From positions 280,501,772 through 280,565,771 of the forward strand of contig CM037879.1 of the NCBI GenBank assembly GCA_021292165.1: a DNA stretch of 64,000 nucleotides, in the 5' to 3' direction. Under the pieces are notes generated by a model, which saw only the letters and a list, made by a program, of their open reading frames with translations, was not told where the DNA came from and did not search any database. The stretch is from Shinisaurus crocodilurus (taxonomy: Eukaryota > Chordata > Lepidosauria > Squamata > Shinisauridae). The position numbers and the translations under genes are program-made. Of this stretch, positions 23,880 to 36,313 are shown piece by piece. The first letter of the stretch is position 1. Every line of letters begins with the position of its first letter.

Positions 23880-24005
23880 GTTGTTAATAATAATTTTATT
23901 TCTATACTGCCCCATAGCCGAAGCTCTCTGGGCGGTTTACAACAATTGATAAAATACAATAAAATACATTATCAAATACAAATAACAATAGAAACATCAT
24001 AGAAT
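23880..24005 (-). mobile_element. Short LINE 3' end, antisense
   Basis: Contains 'ccgaagctctctgggcggtt' next to a (TTG)n run at about 23857-23885 on the LINE tail side. It is a 5'-truncated copy of the family at 4727-5265. Confidence 0.75.
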
Positions 24006-24810
24006 TACATTACAGAGTTGGCAATTCATTGTCTAGAAACACCCTTAGAAATGGCTCTAAAGGCAAGGATGGGGGCCCGACTGTAGGCTGAGCCGTGCTT
24101 ATGTACCCCAAAGCCCTACATGATGCAGAATTCAGTTGTAAAAGTAGAACTTCTGGTGAAGGGTAGTGAAGCAACGCCTCTCCTAAAATCCTAAGTAACC
24201 CAAAGAAAAAAATCAAACATGGCGAAAAGGCAGGTACAGGACGGCAGGGGAGGCTGGTGACTCCAGTGTCAGTGGGGCTCCTTATCCACTTTATTCCGAG
24301 CTGTATAGGCGCTATCCATGGTGCTGTACTCCACCCCCAAAATAGGTTCACCTCCATGGAGCTCAGAATAAAGGCTGTAATGGATAAGGAGCCCCACTGA
24401 CACAGGAGTCACCAGCCTCCCCTGCAGAAAAAGAAGAGGCAAGGGAGATGAGCAGGATGAGTACATTTGAAAAATGTGCATGAAAAAATGTGTACTTCTG
24501 AAAAATGTACACAAATAAACTTTGATGAATGGGAGAAGGATGACTACATTTCAAAGATGTGCACAATTGATACATACATTTGGGGAAATACTCATGAAAA
24601 TACACACGGATTTTCATGTGGAAAGATTAAAAAAAACGAAGCTCGCAATCTGATACAGACTCGAGTTGTAACGAGCTTGGAGTTGTAATTTGGAGAATTC
24701 CATCAAGCTCGAGTTTTGCCAATTCGCACGTGCCTGCTGTGGACAGCCCAGCCTGTCTGTTCCTTCCCCCGTATAGCCATTATAATTATTACTATTCATG
24801 TGAAGAGGGA

Positions 24811-24990
24811 TTATGGCTTATCGGTTGAGTGCACACTTTGCATGCAGAGGGTCCCAGGTTCAATCCCTGTTGTCTCCACTTGATCCTTTGATCAGGAAGC
24901 AGGTGATGGGAGAGACCTTTTTCTGCCTGACGCCCTGGAGAGCCACTGCCAATTACTGTAGACGATACTCTGGGATAGATAAGCTGACAG
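24811..24990 (+). mobile_element. tRNA-derived SINE
   Basis: B box GGTTCAATCC at 24857-24866, an A-box-like 'tatggcttatcggttgag' upstream, and the SINE body 'ccctggagagccactgcc'. Same family as 1235-1440. Confidence 0.75.
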
Positions 24991-25559
24991 ATATAATGCA
25001 GATTGCTATATTCCTGAAACCTTTCTAGCCCACCATTCCATTCAAAAATCCACAGAGTGGCTAATAGTCACTAATATGCAATACAAAATATTACAAAAAA
25101 CACTAAACCCAACTGACGTAAATTAAGGGCCAAACTAAGCATAGCGTTATATGAGTCCTTGCATCGAGTATGCATGTGTAGGTTTTGGGTTGGGTGGTTT
25201 TCTTTTAAAGCATCTGGGTGGAGAAGCTCATAATTATTGGGATCACTGCAACTTGGGAGTGGGGATTTTACCTTTTCCTCCCTTGTTTCACTCCTGAGAA
25301 AAATCCCTCCTTTGAAGCTGGTGTTTTGCTTTAGGGGAAAGTTCTCCATTGGTTGCATTATGGTATATTACTACATTTGCGTGTAGTTGATTACATAAGA
25401 GGGGGCCTTTTTGGTTCCAGTAGCTTTATTAGATGGTCACTCCCCCCCTCCCATCTTTTTTTGACTAATATCCATAACCAGTAACACTGTACTTAATACA
25501 ACATCCCAGAAATTCTTTGGTGGTCCTCAGCTCGAAACACACACCACAGAGCTAAAGTA

Positions 25560-26120
25560 TCATTCGTTAATTATGCCTTTTCAAAACTTTCTTGTTTCTT
25601 CCCCTCTAACCCCCTACTATGTCCCAGTAGTGCTTTTCCTTGAATAGCGCTCCCCTCTTTGATTCAAATCATTTAATTTATGGATTATCGGGTCCTTCCT
25701 TTTAAACTCAAATAATCTGTTTTGCTCAGACGAGCGTCCCTGCTTTTCCTCTTCTGCATGTGTGTGACGTTTTTTTTTTTTTACCCATGTTATTTTGCTC
25801 CTTGCATCATCAGCAGCGATTGGTTAAGTGTAATGGCTGGGCCGTCTCGGCCTTGGAGGCTGCTCCGTGATTTTATAATTAAAGCTTTTTGTGACTCGCG
25901 TTTCACCTCCCCCGCCCCACCGCCGACTCCCACATGGCATCCTTCTCCCTTCCCTCCGCACTGAGATTGACTGAGGGTTCACTTAAGTCATGGCTCAGAG
26001 GGGCATAACAAAAGCATTGCTGACTGTTTTGACATTGCTCGGTTTTGGAGTGACAGCCTCCGAGAATTATCTCAACTTTCCTTTTGATGGTGACTAATTG
26101 AATTATTTTATTATACCGCA
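25560..26120. promoter_or_regulatory. Candidate conserved non-coding element
   Basis: No repeat signature was found over about 550 bp apart from a short T run. Notable segments include 'gcgattggttaag' (CCAAT-box-like on the other strand), 'tttataattaaagctttttg' (homeobox-like) and 'tgactaattgaattatttta'. It lies about 2 kb upstream of the 27904 exon. Function is inferred. Confidence 0.3.
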
Positions 26121-27903
26121 TGTTTTAGTAGTGGGAGGTTAGGGGTCGCCTTGTTGCTGAAACAGAGTCTCCATTTCCCCCCTCTCTTATCGCTTCGGTG
26201 TTCTGCAGAGGGAGGCAGCTGAAAGCCAGACAAGTTGAACTGTGCAACTCGTGCAAACGGGAGGGCCACTTGCGCTTTCCGCATTGCATATGGGCAGCTC
26301 CCATGTCTGAAAACATTTTGCAGCTGCAAAGAACACGGGTATCTTGCTCGGAGAAAGAAACAGGTCCTGCCAAACCTTCTTCCGAGGCCTCACAGTGGAT
26401 GCACAATTCCCTGAGCCAAATCCATGGCATTAGTCATTGCTGCCTAATGTTTTCAAACCTAGGAGTAAATCGTAGGGCAGCCATGTTTGTAAACATGCAG
26501 GGGACACATGCCAGAGCTCTGGGCACACAATGGGCTGCCTGAGGCTCCCCCACTGCCACACTGTGTACAACCCATTCCCAAAACTCAAGGGAACTCTGGG
26601 AGCAGTCTCTGGTATAGGCCAAGTAGTAGCTGTTGGGGGAAGGGGAATATTGGGGTTGCTCTGGTGTGCATGTAGAAACACTTGGTTGTGGCTGAAGCAG
26701 GCTTGCACAGCTTGTGACCTACTAAAGCTAACACGGCCTACCAGCCATGTATGCTAGCACACGAGATGGGCTTATTCTGCTTGGTGGCTTTTGCCGGACT
26801 GGCCTAAGGCACTCTTTAAATCCCAGCCTGTGCTTTTACTAGGGCTGAGCTGAAATGAAGGGGGAGGGTCAGAAGGCAAAAAGTCTCTCTCTCACACACA
26901 CCCCACTCACCTTTTCTGCCATCTTTCACTACCCGTTTGTGGTCCTGGTGGGAATTGTGCTCCTACAGGGTATCTTTTTCCCCTTCTATTTTTTTTACCC
27001 AAAAAACAGCAGAGTGAGGGCAGGAGGCATTGTCCACACACACCCTTTTGGCTTCAAATGCCATCCTCTGGCCAAATCTCTCCTGCATCAATGTGGCAAC
27101 ATGAAATCGCATGGGAGTCAGAACAATGCTTCTTGTCCTCACTTCTAGCTTCTTCTGCGTAAACAAAAGCGGGTGGGGAATGGCACCCAGGAGCAGGAAG
27201 CACAATCATCATGGTGGTGAGTAGAATGACAACTTCACCCATTTTTCAGGGTGCTCTTGAGAAATCACCAAAAAGGAGGGGCTGTGTTCATGGCCTATGG
27301 ACAGGGTTGCCAATTTTGGCTCATTTGGCCATTTTCTCAGTTGCCTTACTTGCATCTTAGCCAAGAATAGGGAAGAATTAATGACAGAAATAGCCCCGGC
27401 ATGTATGCTCTTCACCTTCTGTGGATTGCACTCTTATGTATTACAAGTTTTTCAAGCGCAAGTATCAATTGAAACATCAGACCAATTAACATCTAAGGTG
27501 GCCCGGTGGGTTGATGAGTAAGAAACTAAACTCCCCTGCAATACAATGTGATTTATCAGAACCACTAGAGCCATTCAAGAAACATCCTAGTTGGGCACTC
27601 TGATGAGTGTCAAACCAATCTGAATTTTACAAGCTTTTGAGGTTTACTCATCATCAGCTAATAAGCTGTATTTTTAAATGGGAAGAGTGAATGTTCAGCC
27701 ATAATACTTCCAACTCATAACACCTCCCCAAAAATGATTGTGTTATTTTTCCCTTTTAATTTACTTTTCCAGCTTCACAGTCTTCTCTCTTATTTGCTAA
27801 TCTTCTTCCCTTGGGGAATCTTGCAAATTACCTATGAACTTTGCGGTTCCATTGCATGTTAATAAAAAGACTGCTTTGTGCCCTCTCTTCTTTCTCCACC
27901 CAG

Positions 27904-28012
27904 GACAAAACGACACTGGAGAACCTGACTCAACAATTGGCAGTCAAACAGAACGAAGACGGGAAGTTTAGCCACGCTATGATGGATTTCAACATGAGCG
28001 GAGACTCTGACG
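27904..28012 (+). CDS. SOX5: SOX5 coding exon: linker before the HMG box (109 bp)
   Basis: The exon encodes 36 whole codons plus the first base of a glycine codon. Residues run from [16 protein letters not shown] to [10 protein letters not shown], matching the SoxD linker between the coiled-coil part and the HMG box. The acceptor is a pyrimidine tract with CAG at 27901-27903; the donor is G|GTCAGT, whose C at +3 is slightly off consensus. The exon ends in phase 1, and the next exon (31216) supplies GA to complete the glycine. Skipping it would shift the frame. SOX5 lacks an activation domain; it acts in the nucleus with SOX6 and SOX9 in chondrocytes and also in neuronal and glial development. 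Identity is from family knowledge and the very high similarity of the following exons. The translation start lies upstream, outside the window. Confidence 0.95.
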
Positions 28013-29626
28013 GTCAGTAGCAAAGCAAACTTGCCTTATTTCCAGCTGTGCCTGTGCATCCACCACCAGTGGAGAAAGAGCACTGACATCTTTGGTACTT
28101 CAACACAGAGAGGAAACACCCACTAAACAAAGCTGGTGAAGTTATACCTTCTGCGGTGTTGAAGTGGGTGAATTTTTCTTGCCGTTGTAAACGGCGTTGC
28201 TAAGGCCGGGCCCAGCCAGGAAGCATCTTTCGCTCTGGAAAGATGAGAGGAAAGAAGCAAACAGAAATGGATTTGGGATTACTGAGATCAGATGGAGGAC
28301 GGATGAGTTACAGAGCTGAGTGGCCATGAGACGGGGGCACACTGGGACCGTAGGAACTTGTTTCGATTGGATAGAGCTCTTATGCTATTTTCTACCTCTA
28401 CCGTTACAGAGTCAGTGCATGAAAAGGCAGATGGTCAAGTGTTTATTTCCTTGTTAGGTCTGATTCACACCTTCCTTTTTTTTTTTTAGATGTCCACTTA
28501 AGGGGTTGGATCCAGGATCTGTCCTCTGTTGACAGAAGGGCTCTGCTCACAGAAGATGCCTCATCCCAATTTTCAGAGATCCCCCCTTCCCCACCCCCGT
28601 TTCACCATAGCTCACCCCATTCGGCAGGCTCCCATGACCCCCTCTATAGCATTTTCAGGGGGCTGAGGGGGCTGCTGTGGTGAGCAGGTAGTGGGGAAGT
28701 CTGCTTCCACCAGCCCAGTTGCACACAACTAAATCTGGGTCCAACCCAAGCTGTTTTAAAGATACACTTGAAAATGTAAAGTATAAGCAACATGTGAAGA
28801 AAACCTTGTGTTTGCACACATGGCATGTGTATCATATGCATACTTCACTAGGGAGCCAGGAATGGCTGTGGCTTCCTGCTGGGTGTACTTTCAGTGGCAA
28901 CGTCTGAAAAGATACCTTCAGAGGGAACTTGCAAATAGCAAAGGCTCTGACGTTTGCCTAAATAGGGTCTTTATGTTAGTTGGCAGAATGGTTCTTTCAA
29001 TTAATTTCAATTAATTAGAAAGTACATCCTATTACTGGGCAGGATTGGGTAGTTCTATTAATTAAGTCCTAAAAGGTTTAGGACCATTGTAAGACTATAT
29101 GGGGGTGTGGGGTGTTGTAAGGATAATTGTCTCAGACATAAGTATCAGAAAACATTATAAGAAATTAGACTTTTCCCAACTTTGAAAAGCATGGGTTCAA
29201 TCTTGGGAGTCCCATCAGTAGAGCTGCAAGGAATCCGTTGTCTTATCCAACTGCCATAAGGCAAGACATCCAATACCTAAAGCATTTCCAAGAGATGCCA
29301 GGCAAATGTATCACGGAAGCTACCAATGAATGTGATGCCCGCAGCATCCCGAAATATTAGTTTCAGTGAAGTACTTCTCTTACAGTTTGAAAGGCCTCCC
29401 AATTTGGGCAAAACCTGGGAGGACAGGATTTCTGCTGATAAATCCTTCAGCTCAGATTTGGCTGCAGAATTTCTAAGCCATGAGCCACATTCTGCCCAAA
29501 TTAAGAGGACATCAGACTTTTCAGATCACATGTTGAGACCTCTGGGCACCACTAGCGTGAGATGGGAATGTCACAGGAACCACAGTTACCATGAAGCAAT
29601 GCAGCTCTAAATGAAATGATGCACAC

Positions 29627-29906
29627 AAAACTAAAGGAGGGGCTTCCACACAGGCTACATCCTTTGTGATGCTGATAAACCACTACCTGCCACCCCCACA
29701 TTTGCAAAATGACTCTTGCGACAACACGGTCCCTTACACTTTAGGACCAGGCGCATAAACCCTTCTAAAACTAAAGGAGGGGCTTCCACACAGGCTACAT
29801 CCTTTGTGATGCTGATAAACCACTACCTGCCACCCCCACATTTGCAAAATGACTCTTGCGACAACACGGTCCCTTACACTTTAGGACCAGGCGCATAAAC
29901 CCTTCT
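29627..29906. repeat. Perfect tandem duplication, 140-bp unit x 2
   Basis: Unit 29627-29766 is followed directly by 29767-29906 with no base difference that I could find. Perfect identity means either a very recent duplication or an assembly error. Confidence 0.95.
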
Positions 29907-30035
29907 CAGGCTAAGCACCAACACTTAAAAACCTGAGGGGAGAGTCAAATGAAACCTTTCCCCTACCAATGAGGGAAAAGATTAATACAGGTTATTAAGG
30001 ATCTATTTTAAATTTATGATATTGTGGGTACAAAG

Positions 30036-30059
30036 GTGTGTGTGTGTGTGTGTGTGTGT
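30036..30059. repeat. (GT)n microsatellite
   Basis: Twelve uninterrupted GT units, just left of the LTR-like segment. Confidence 0.97.
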
Positions 30060-30078
30060 AGATTTAACAGTAATGCAG

Positions 30079-30510
30079 GTTAGTAACGATAAGCTGACAC
30101 GTAGGATTTGGGTAGCAAACAAAATAAAAATAAGTTTATTTTAATTCTCAAAATCTTAGTTCCAGAAAATAACTTTAAACCTGCCTACACCAAACACTTT
30201 GTCATTAACCTAAGTCCCTATAACTCTAAATACTTTCACTCTTCAGACAAGCACTAATTTCTCTCAAAACTCCTGACAGACAAGACACAAATAACCCAAC
30301 TAACCTAACTCCCAACACACCCACCACATCCAACTCACTACACTCAACTAACTCCTCTCACTCAAAACACACTCCAATAACACACTCGCTCAACTAACTC
30401 TGACATCACTCAAACCCTCCTTATATACTCCTCCCCCCACCCTTTCCAAGACATCACAAACCACACCCACTCAGTTCAACATTCTATACTCACTAAACAT
30501 ACTAATGCAG
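30079..30510 (-). mobile_element. Strand-asymmetric LTR-like segment, antisense
   Basis: The + strand is almost devoid of G (about 10 G in 30181-30420). Read on the - strand there is a TATATAAGG-type box near 30420-30430 and an AATAAA near 30136-30141, about 290 bases apart, in LTR order. The 8-mer TAATGCAG occurs at 30071-30078 and 30503-30510 and could mark the ends, although 8 bp is long for an LTR target duplication. No internal coding region is present. The class is a guess. Confidence 0.4.
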
Positions 30511-31169
30511 ACATACACCAGGGAACTGAATTGTGGGGATTACGCCACAACTCTCTTTTTTTCTTTTCTTTGTTTTGGCCACACAACTACATACAATTCG
30601 CACGTCTAGGCCCTGGCATGGGATAGCAAAAGGATCAGCAAAAATTCAGATGTGCTTTTCCACCCCCAAGATAAAACCCTGTATTGTTATTCTAATATTA
30701 CGTTATTCAGAGACAGTGTAACAACTGAGATAATGCCCATGCCCCAGTTCCTTCACTTACCTGGCTGGGGATCCTCTGTGAGAGTTGGAAGAACCGGCCA
30801 TATTCACTGCCTCTCTGCTTTGTACGAAAGGGAATTTATGAGGAGGGAATTCCATGTGGAGGCTGCAATTGTGTGGTTCCAAATTTGTGGCGGGGAGAGG
30901 CATGTGTGTGCATCTGGACCTCTGTGTGGACTGCCATCATGTACTGTATTATGTGATGGAGGGAAGGGTACAAATCCATTTCTCCACCATGCTATAGAAC
31001 TGCAGATGCAGTACATGTACTAACCGAGGCCATATCTTTCAATAATAGAAGAAGCAGTCCTGATTCTTCACTGACTGCTGCAAGGAGAAGCTATTCTAAA
31101 TCTGATTTGAAGTTATGATACAATTGTGTCCTCTCATTGCTGAGAAGGAAGCAAAACACAATGAAATAA

Positions 31170-31442
<273 letters not shown>

Positions 31443-31689
31443 TAGGGGTGGATGGATTATGTTATCTCTGGTCCATTTCAGTTTCACATGTGTTCATTCA
31501 TAAGTCTGTTCCATCCCATTTCGTATTTAACTGCGTATTTTTATATTATCACAAAATATGCATCTCTATATGTTTTCTCAAGGTATGCATTTCTAAACAT
31601 ACGTATTTTATTCTAACATACATGAGAACCGCACCACCAGAGTTGGAGAAGTGTGCAATTCTAAGGATAATTAAGGAGTGCTCTCCCCA

Positions 31690-31940
31690 CTGAAGTCTAC
31701 CTGGTGCCAACATTGTCATCTTTTCGGCACCAGGTGAAGCTTTTTAATGTTAGTTATTTGATCCGGTCCTGGCATTATATTGTTAATTGTTTGTAGCTGT
31801 TTCAAACTGTTTCAATTTTTTGTATGTTAAAGGTTTTACATCATCTTTTTATTGTCTTGTAATTTTTGTAAACCATCCAGAGAGCTTTGGCTACTGGGCA
31901 GTCTTGAAATGGAATAAGTCTATGAATGAATAAAAAAGTC
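31690..31940 (+). mobile_element. LINE 3' end, sense orientation
   Basis: 'tttgtaaaccatccagagagcttt..gaaatggaataa' is the same 3' terminus as the antisense copies at 4.8 and 34.9 kb, here on the + strand, ending in a short A-rich tail. Confidence 0.7.
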
Positions 31941-32079
31941 CTGATCTGTACATTAGTCTGGGAGGTTTGGATCAGGTCAGTTTGCATCTGAATTCATAAC
32001 AATTGAATTCCTCAAGCATCTCTATTTTTGAGTGGTGATATTTTGACTAGTCATCTGTTTTCATGTAGGCCTTTCTACA

Positions 32080-32385
32080 CATTAAACAAAAACATAAGAA
32101 CCCTGCTGGATCAGACCAAAGGCCTATGTAGTCTAGTATAATTTTTCCCCTCAATAGCCAACCAGATGCCTAAGGGAAACCAACAAACAGGACATGAACT
32201 CAAAGTATTTTTCCACTCACGTTCCCCAGCAACTGGTATTCAGAGATCTCTGATCTTGGAGGTAGCATATAGCAATCATGACCAGTAGCCATTGACAGAC
32301 TTACCCTCCCTGAATTTAGTTTACCATTTTCAAGGTTTTGTTTTATTTTGTCTTGTTTCCTGCATGAGGGATCATTCAGATACAT
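32080..32385 (+). repeat. Squamate-type dispersed repeat
   Basis: 'ctgctggatcagaccaaagg', 'aaacaggacatgaact', 'cagcaactggtattcagag' and 'agtagccattgacag' occur in the same order as in related copies at 17727 and 41262. Confidence 0.65.
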
Positions 32386-32399
32386 GACATCCTTCCCAC

Positions 32400-33060
32400 A
32401 ATCAGAAGTGTTGCAGTCCAGAATTCTGCCGTGTCATTCTGCATAACGCGTAGATTGGCTCAATCTGACCTACGAAATTTGGCCACTGCAAAGATGCCCT
32501 TAAAAGGAGGATTAGCCACTCGCAGAGGCCCACATGCTGGCTGTTGGTTATAAATGGCAGGTTGGATGGCTTTAATGGACACCTGAATTGATTAGATTAG
32601 TCCGAAGAAAGCGAGATAAGGAGTCTACATTTGTTCCAGGGACGATAAAACTTATATTATACACCAGCGGAAAGGATTTAAAGCTGGTTACGACTGTGAG
32701 ATTAGGCATATGAGTTGGGAGGCAAACAGTTTGGTCCAGTGTCTGGATTTAAGAGTGGTCCTGATTAAACTTGTCTTTAAGTAATCATCTTCAGAAATTG
32801 GTCAGATCACTGTGGTCGCCCCCCCCCTCCCCAATCCACTGCTTTACATACAGAAAGTACAAAGGAAGTTTGAAGTTTCCACACCTTAACTGATTGTTTG
32901 GGATAACAAACTCCAACAGCACACTGCTAATTCATTCCGCTTAAAATAGGTGCTTGAGCCGGACTGACATTTTACTCAGTCTCTAGGGGATCCGCGTTGA
33001 CATTTTAAAGGGCTTCTAAGCATTTTATAATACCCTCCAAATCTGGTTTTAATAAGCCAT
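32400..33060. promoter_or_regulatory. Candidate conserved non-coding element
   Basis: A 650-bp repeat-free block rich in transcription-factor-like words (attgattaga, gataaaactta, ggatttaaagctgg, taatcatctt). Its complexity and length resemble developmental enhancers commonly found in SOX gene introns. It lies about 1 kb downstream of the first HMG-box exon. Inferred only. Confidence 0.35.
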
Positions 33061-34154
33061 TTCGGCTGAAATTTTTAACATAAGGAATCACCTTTTACTG
33101 TTTAGTGCTAGACTGAGCCGGTGTGTGTGTGTGGGGGGGGGGGGGAATGCAGCTAGCATATCGAGGCGAGGGCACCTTTTTCTGATTAAATATACAGTAG
33201 TGGAGTATAACGTGCAAATCCATTCCAGATTCTCGTAGAGATGACAGTCCTGCTTGGCTCTCCAACTCCTTGCACTGTGAGAACAGTGAGATTTGAAAGA
33301 GAGAGAGAGAGAGAGAGCATTTTTCTTTGAAACATCAGAGGACAAGGGGGGAGGAGGAATCTCTTCCTCCTCTGCAATAAAGAGGGGTGAAACGCTCTCC
33401 TCTTTCCTGACGAAAACGTTGCAAAGGTCCTTTCTGGGTTGTCAAAGGCCAGTTTTTGAACTCGGCAGGGAGCTCTCTATTAACTTGGGGAATGAGAGTG
33501 AGTAGAAGCACACAGATCAACCAGGTATTCGAATCCTTTTGCAAAGAAGCCGCAATTATTCTAACTCTCCATCATTTTTTTCTTTTCTTTCTTCCTGGCA
33601 TTGCACTAGGGTTAGATATCTGAAGTGTCACTGCAGGTTAGGTGAGGTTGCTGGTGGTCAACCAGGTTCTGTAAGTGTGTGTGTGTGTGAGAGAGAGAGT
33701 ACAATATGAAGAGCATCCTTCTTGGCACTGAAATTCTCAACATGCTAGATTTTGACACTGTGATATATATTCTGTGCATTAAAAAAAAGTAATGATATCA
33801 TGTACCATTGCATGGATTTGTTAGAAAAGTCATCAACGCACATGTTTGTCACCCATCTATTCATTGATACACAAACACATGTATCAGATTATTTTTTTTT
33901 AACAAAAAGAAGAAGAATGACTTGTGAAGGAACCATGTTAATCTTTTTAAAAGGCACTTCCTCCGATCAATGTTTCCATTCTTACTTGTTGAGATTTTCT
34001 TTGTATCTGTTGAAGTTACGTTAAAAAGAGAGATTTTTTGTACTCTGAGACTTCTGTTGGAGAGGGGAGAATGTGGAAAGTGGGTTTTTTTTTATAGCTG
34101 GGGCCTGTGTCTAGTAAGTTTCTCCTCCTGTTGACGAAATGTGGTACACTGATA

Positions 34155-34275
34155 TTATTATCATGGTTTATTATTTTTATATAGCACTGATATATGTGGC
34201 ACTTTACAAAGAAAATAATAAGGTCCTTGCCCCAAGGAACCTACAATCTAACTTGCAACAAAGCGAGAGGCACAG
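34155..34275. repeat. Old interspersed repeat ('caaggaacctacaatctaac' type)
   Basis: 'tagcactgatatatgtggcactttacaaag..cccaaggaacctacaatctaa' is a recognisable amniote interspersed-repeat phrase; a related piece is at about 38770-38810 ('gagcttacaatctaaatttag'). Its class was not determined. Confidence 0.4.
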
Positions 34276-34734
34276 GTAACAAGGGATTAACTTGAGGTGA
34301 TGTGGTTGTACGTGCTTATCAGGTTCAAGTTCGATTTCACTCAGGTTCTCCTTTTTCCACTACTAAGTTCATTCTGTCCTGTTTCCACATTTCATTTTGA
34401 TTTGGGTTTTTTTTTCAGTCCACAGGAAAATTCATATGTATTTTTGTGTGAATTTTTCAAAATATGTGCATTTTTGTGCACACTTCTTCAAATGTACACA
34501 TTTTTTACACGTTGTTTTGGTTGAACGGCCTCGCATAGTGCGATTTTGATCTCTACCCACATTCCAGTTGATGTTTTGGTTTGGGAAGGGCAAATCTGGT
34601 GAGTTCACATTGAAAGGTGAACCAAACCAATTCCTTACCTATCCCTAGTCCTCATAGACTTTGTTTCAGTTACACATAGCTAGGCTTTGTGTCAGAGGAA
34701 GATGGGGATTAGAAAGTGAAATTCCTGGGCATGG

Positions 34735-34865
34735 CCTGGAGGCACATGATGCATCCACTTCACTGAAGCTAAGCAAGTCTGGATCTGGTCAGTGCCTGGA
34801 TGGGGGACCACCTGGGAATCCCATGTACCCTACCTTGAGTTGCTTCATGGAAAAAAGATGGGATA
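34735..34865 (+). mobile_element. 5S-rRNA-derived SINE
   Basis: 34764-34821 matches the second half of 5S rRNA with divergence (gaagctaagcaagtctgg, cctggatgggggaccacc, tgggaatcc). Unlike the copies at 10.9 and 41.8 kb, the 5S match runs to the normal 5S 3' end before a short unrelated tail, so it may be a different SINE subfamily or a 5S pseudogene. Confidence 0.65.
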
Positions 34866-34871
34866 GACATT

Positions 34872-35345
34872 TATTTATTTATTTCATTTCTATACTGCCC
34901 CACAGCTGAACTCTCTGGGCGGTTCATAACAGTCCATACAATAAAATCAAGATAAAACCAACAATAAAAACAGCATTGTAATTAAAAAGTTTAAAACCAA
35001 AATTAAAAATGCAGTTTAAAATATACAATAGTAAAGGTTAACACAACTAAGTCTACAGGTCACCCCCTGCCCCCTCCCATGTGCTATTTTGAACAGAATA
35101 AATATTGAATGCCTTGGCATAGAGGGAAGTCTTAACCTGGCACCGAGAAGATAGTAAGGTTGGAGCCAGGCGGGCCTCAGTGGGAAGCTTATTCCATAAT
35201 TGGGGGGCTACCACTGAAAAGGCCCTTCTCCTGGTTGCCACCAACCGAGCCTCCCTTGGAGGTGGCAGTCGGAAGAGAGCGGAGCCCCAGATGTTGAGCG
35301 CAGTGTCTGAGTAGATTGCGGTTGGGAGAGGCGTTCCATCAAGTA
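34872..35345 (-). mobile_element. LINE 3' end with reverse-transcriptase C-terminal remnant, antisense
   Basis: On the - strand, 35244-35053 is open and reads RRRAFSVVAPQLWNKLPTEA, the characteristic end of CR1/L2/jockey-type LINE ORF2 proteins (AFS..AP.LWN.LP pattern). The 3' UTR and the GGGCGGTATAGAAATG terminus follow, with a (TTTA)n tail. It is a 5'-truncated, dead copy, and the best evidence for what this repeat family is. Confidence 0.8.
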
Positions 35346-35854
35346 TATGTTATGTTATAAATGTATTAGGGCCTAATTAGTTGTGACATTAATTGTGGGA
35401 ATGCAGCTAACATGCACTTTTATGTTATGTAGACAGCAGCAGTGCAGAAGCCTGAGCTGCGACAGCACCCTGGGGAGGTAGGGTGGGGAAATTTAACTCT
35501 TTCTCTCCCTGCCACATTCCTGGCAAAAATTACCTCCCCAAAGCTGTGATTTACCTTTCAAAGAAAGCTCCTATTCGCGTCAATGGAGGCTTCCCTTCAA
35601 ATGCACAGAGCCACTTTGGTGAGGCAAATTAGACTCCCCAACCCCATGATCCCAAGGCTGTTCAAGCTTCTGCATGGTTGCAATCTACAGAACAAAAACC
35701 TTGTGCATGTTAATTGCATTCACACAATAAAAATCACAATTAGTTTGCCCCTAATTAATTAAGTCAAAGGCTACCTGCAAAAAGGTGGGTTTTGAGGAAG
35801 AGACACAGAAGAGGCTAGTTCCAAATCCCTGCTTTGCCATGGACAAGTCACTGG

Positions 35855-36313
35855 CTGGGTTCAGACAACACGATAGCCCACACTCAAGGGCTGAGTGTGG
35901 GTTGTCATTGAACCGTGGGTTGTTGTTGAAATATGAGTTATCATCATGTTGTTTGAACCCAGCTGCGCTAACAAGCCATGGCTTGTTAACCATGAACAAC
36001 CCTTGAAGAGAACCCATGGTTTGTTGTAGGATTAGGAACTATGCGTTTTTCACCATGGTTTATCTTGGCTGGGTTCAGACAACATGATAACCCACGTTTC
36101 AGCAACAACCCATGTTCAATAACAACCCACACTCAGCCCATACTCGACCCTTGAGTGTGGGTTATCGTGTTGTCTGAACCTAGTCATTGTTTGTTGTTGG
36201 ATTATGAACTGTGGGTTGTTCACCATGGTTTGTTATCTCGGCTGAGTTCAGACAACACAATAACATGTTTCATCAACAACGCATGGTTCAACGACAACCC
36301 GCACTCAACCCTT
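35855..36313. mobile_element. Foldback MITE chain, second copy of the 7175-7491 family
   Basis: CTGGGTTCAGACAACACGAT at 35855 is inverted at about 36170, with internal copies at 35930-35965 and 36070 and a further right-hand unit at 36242-36313. It forms three or four linked hairpins. Confidence 0.75.

Larger units (their letters stand above)
1..27903 (+). other. SOX5: SOX5 intron (partial) upstream of the first visible coding exon
   Basis: No SOX5 coding sequence was recognised here. I looked for the coiled-coil and linker exon that should precede the exon at 27904 and did not see it, so the intron probably starts left of the window. The 3' end is a good acceptor: a pyrimidine-rich run, then CAG at 27901-27903. 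The stretch holds SINEs, LINE ends, hAT elements, MITEs and microsatellites (listed separately), plus repeat-free blocks near 3.8, 15.8 and 25.8 kb. In roughly 1.5-3.7, 11.1-12.8, 13.0-14.1 and 26.1-27.9 kb I see nothing I can name. Confidence 0.7.

Noticed and set aside
1..27903. Search for the preceding SOX5 exon (coiled-coil/linker residues)
   Set aside because: No matching segment was recognised by eye; a short exon could have been missed, but nothing can be supported.
29627..29906. CRISPR or other prokaryotic repeat array
   Set aside because: Only two direct units, no spacers, vertebrate intron context.
34764..34821. Functional 5S rRNA gene
   Set aside because: Only the second half of 5S is present, with many changes, so it is a SINE or pseudogene.
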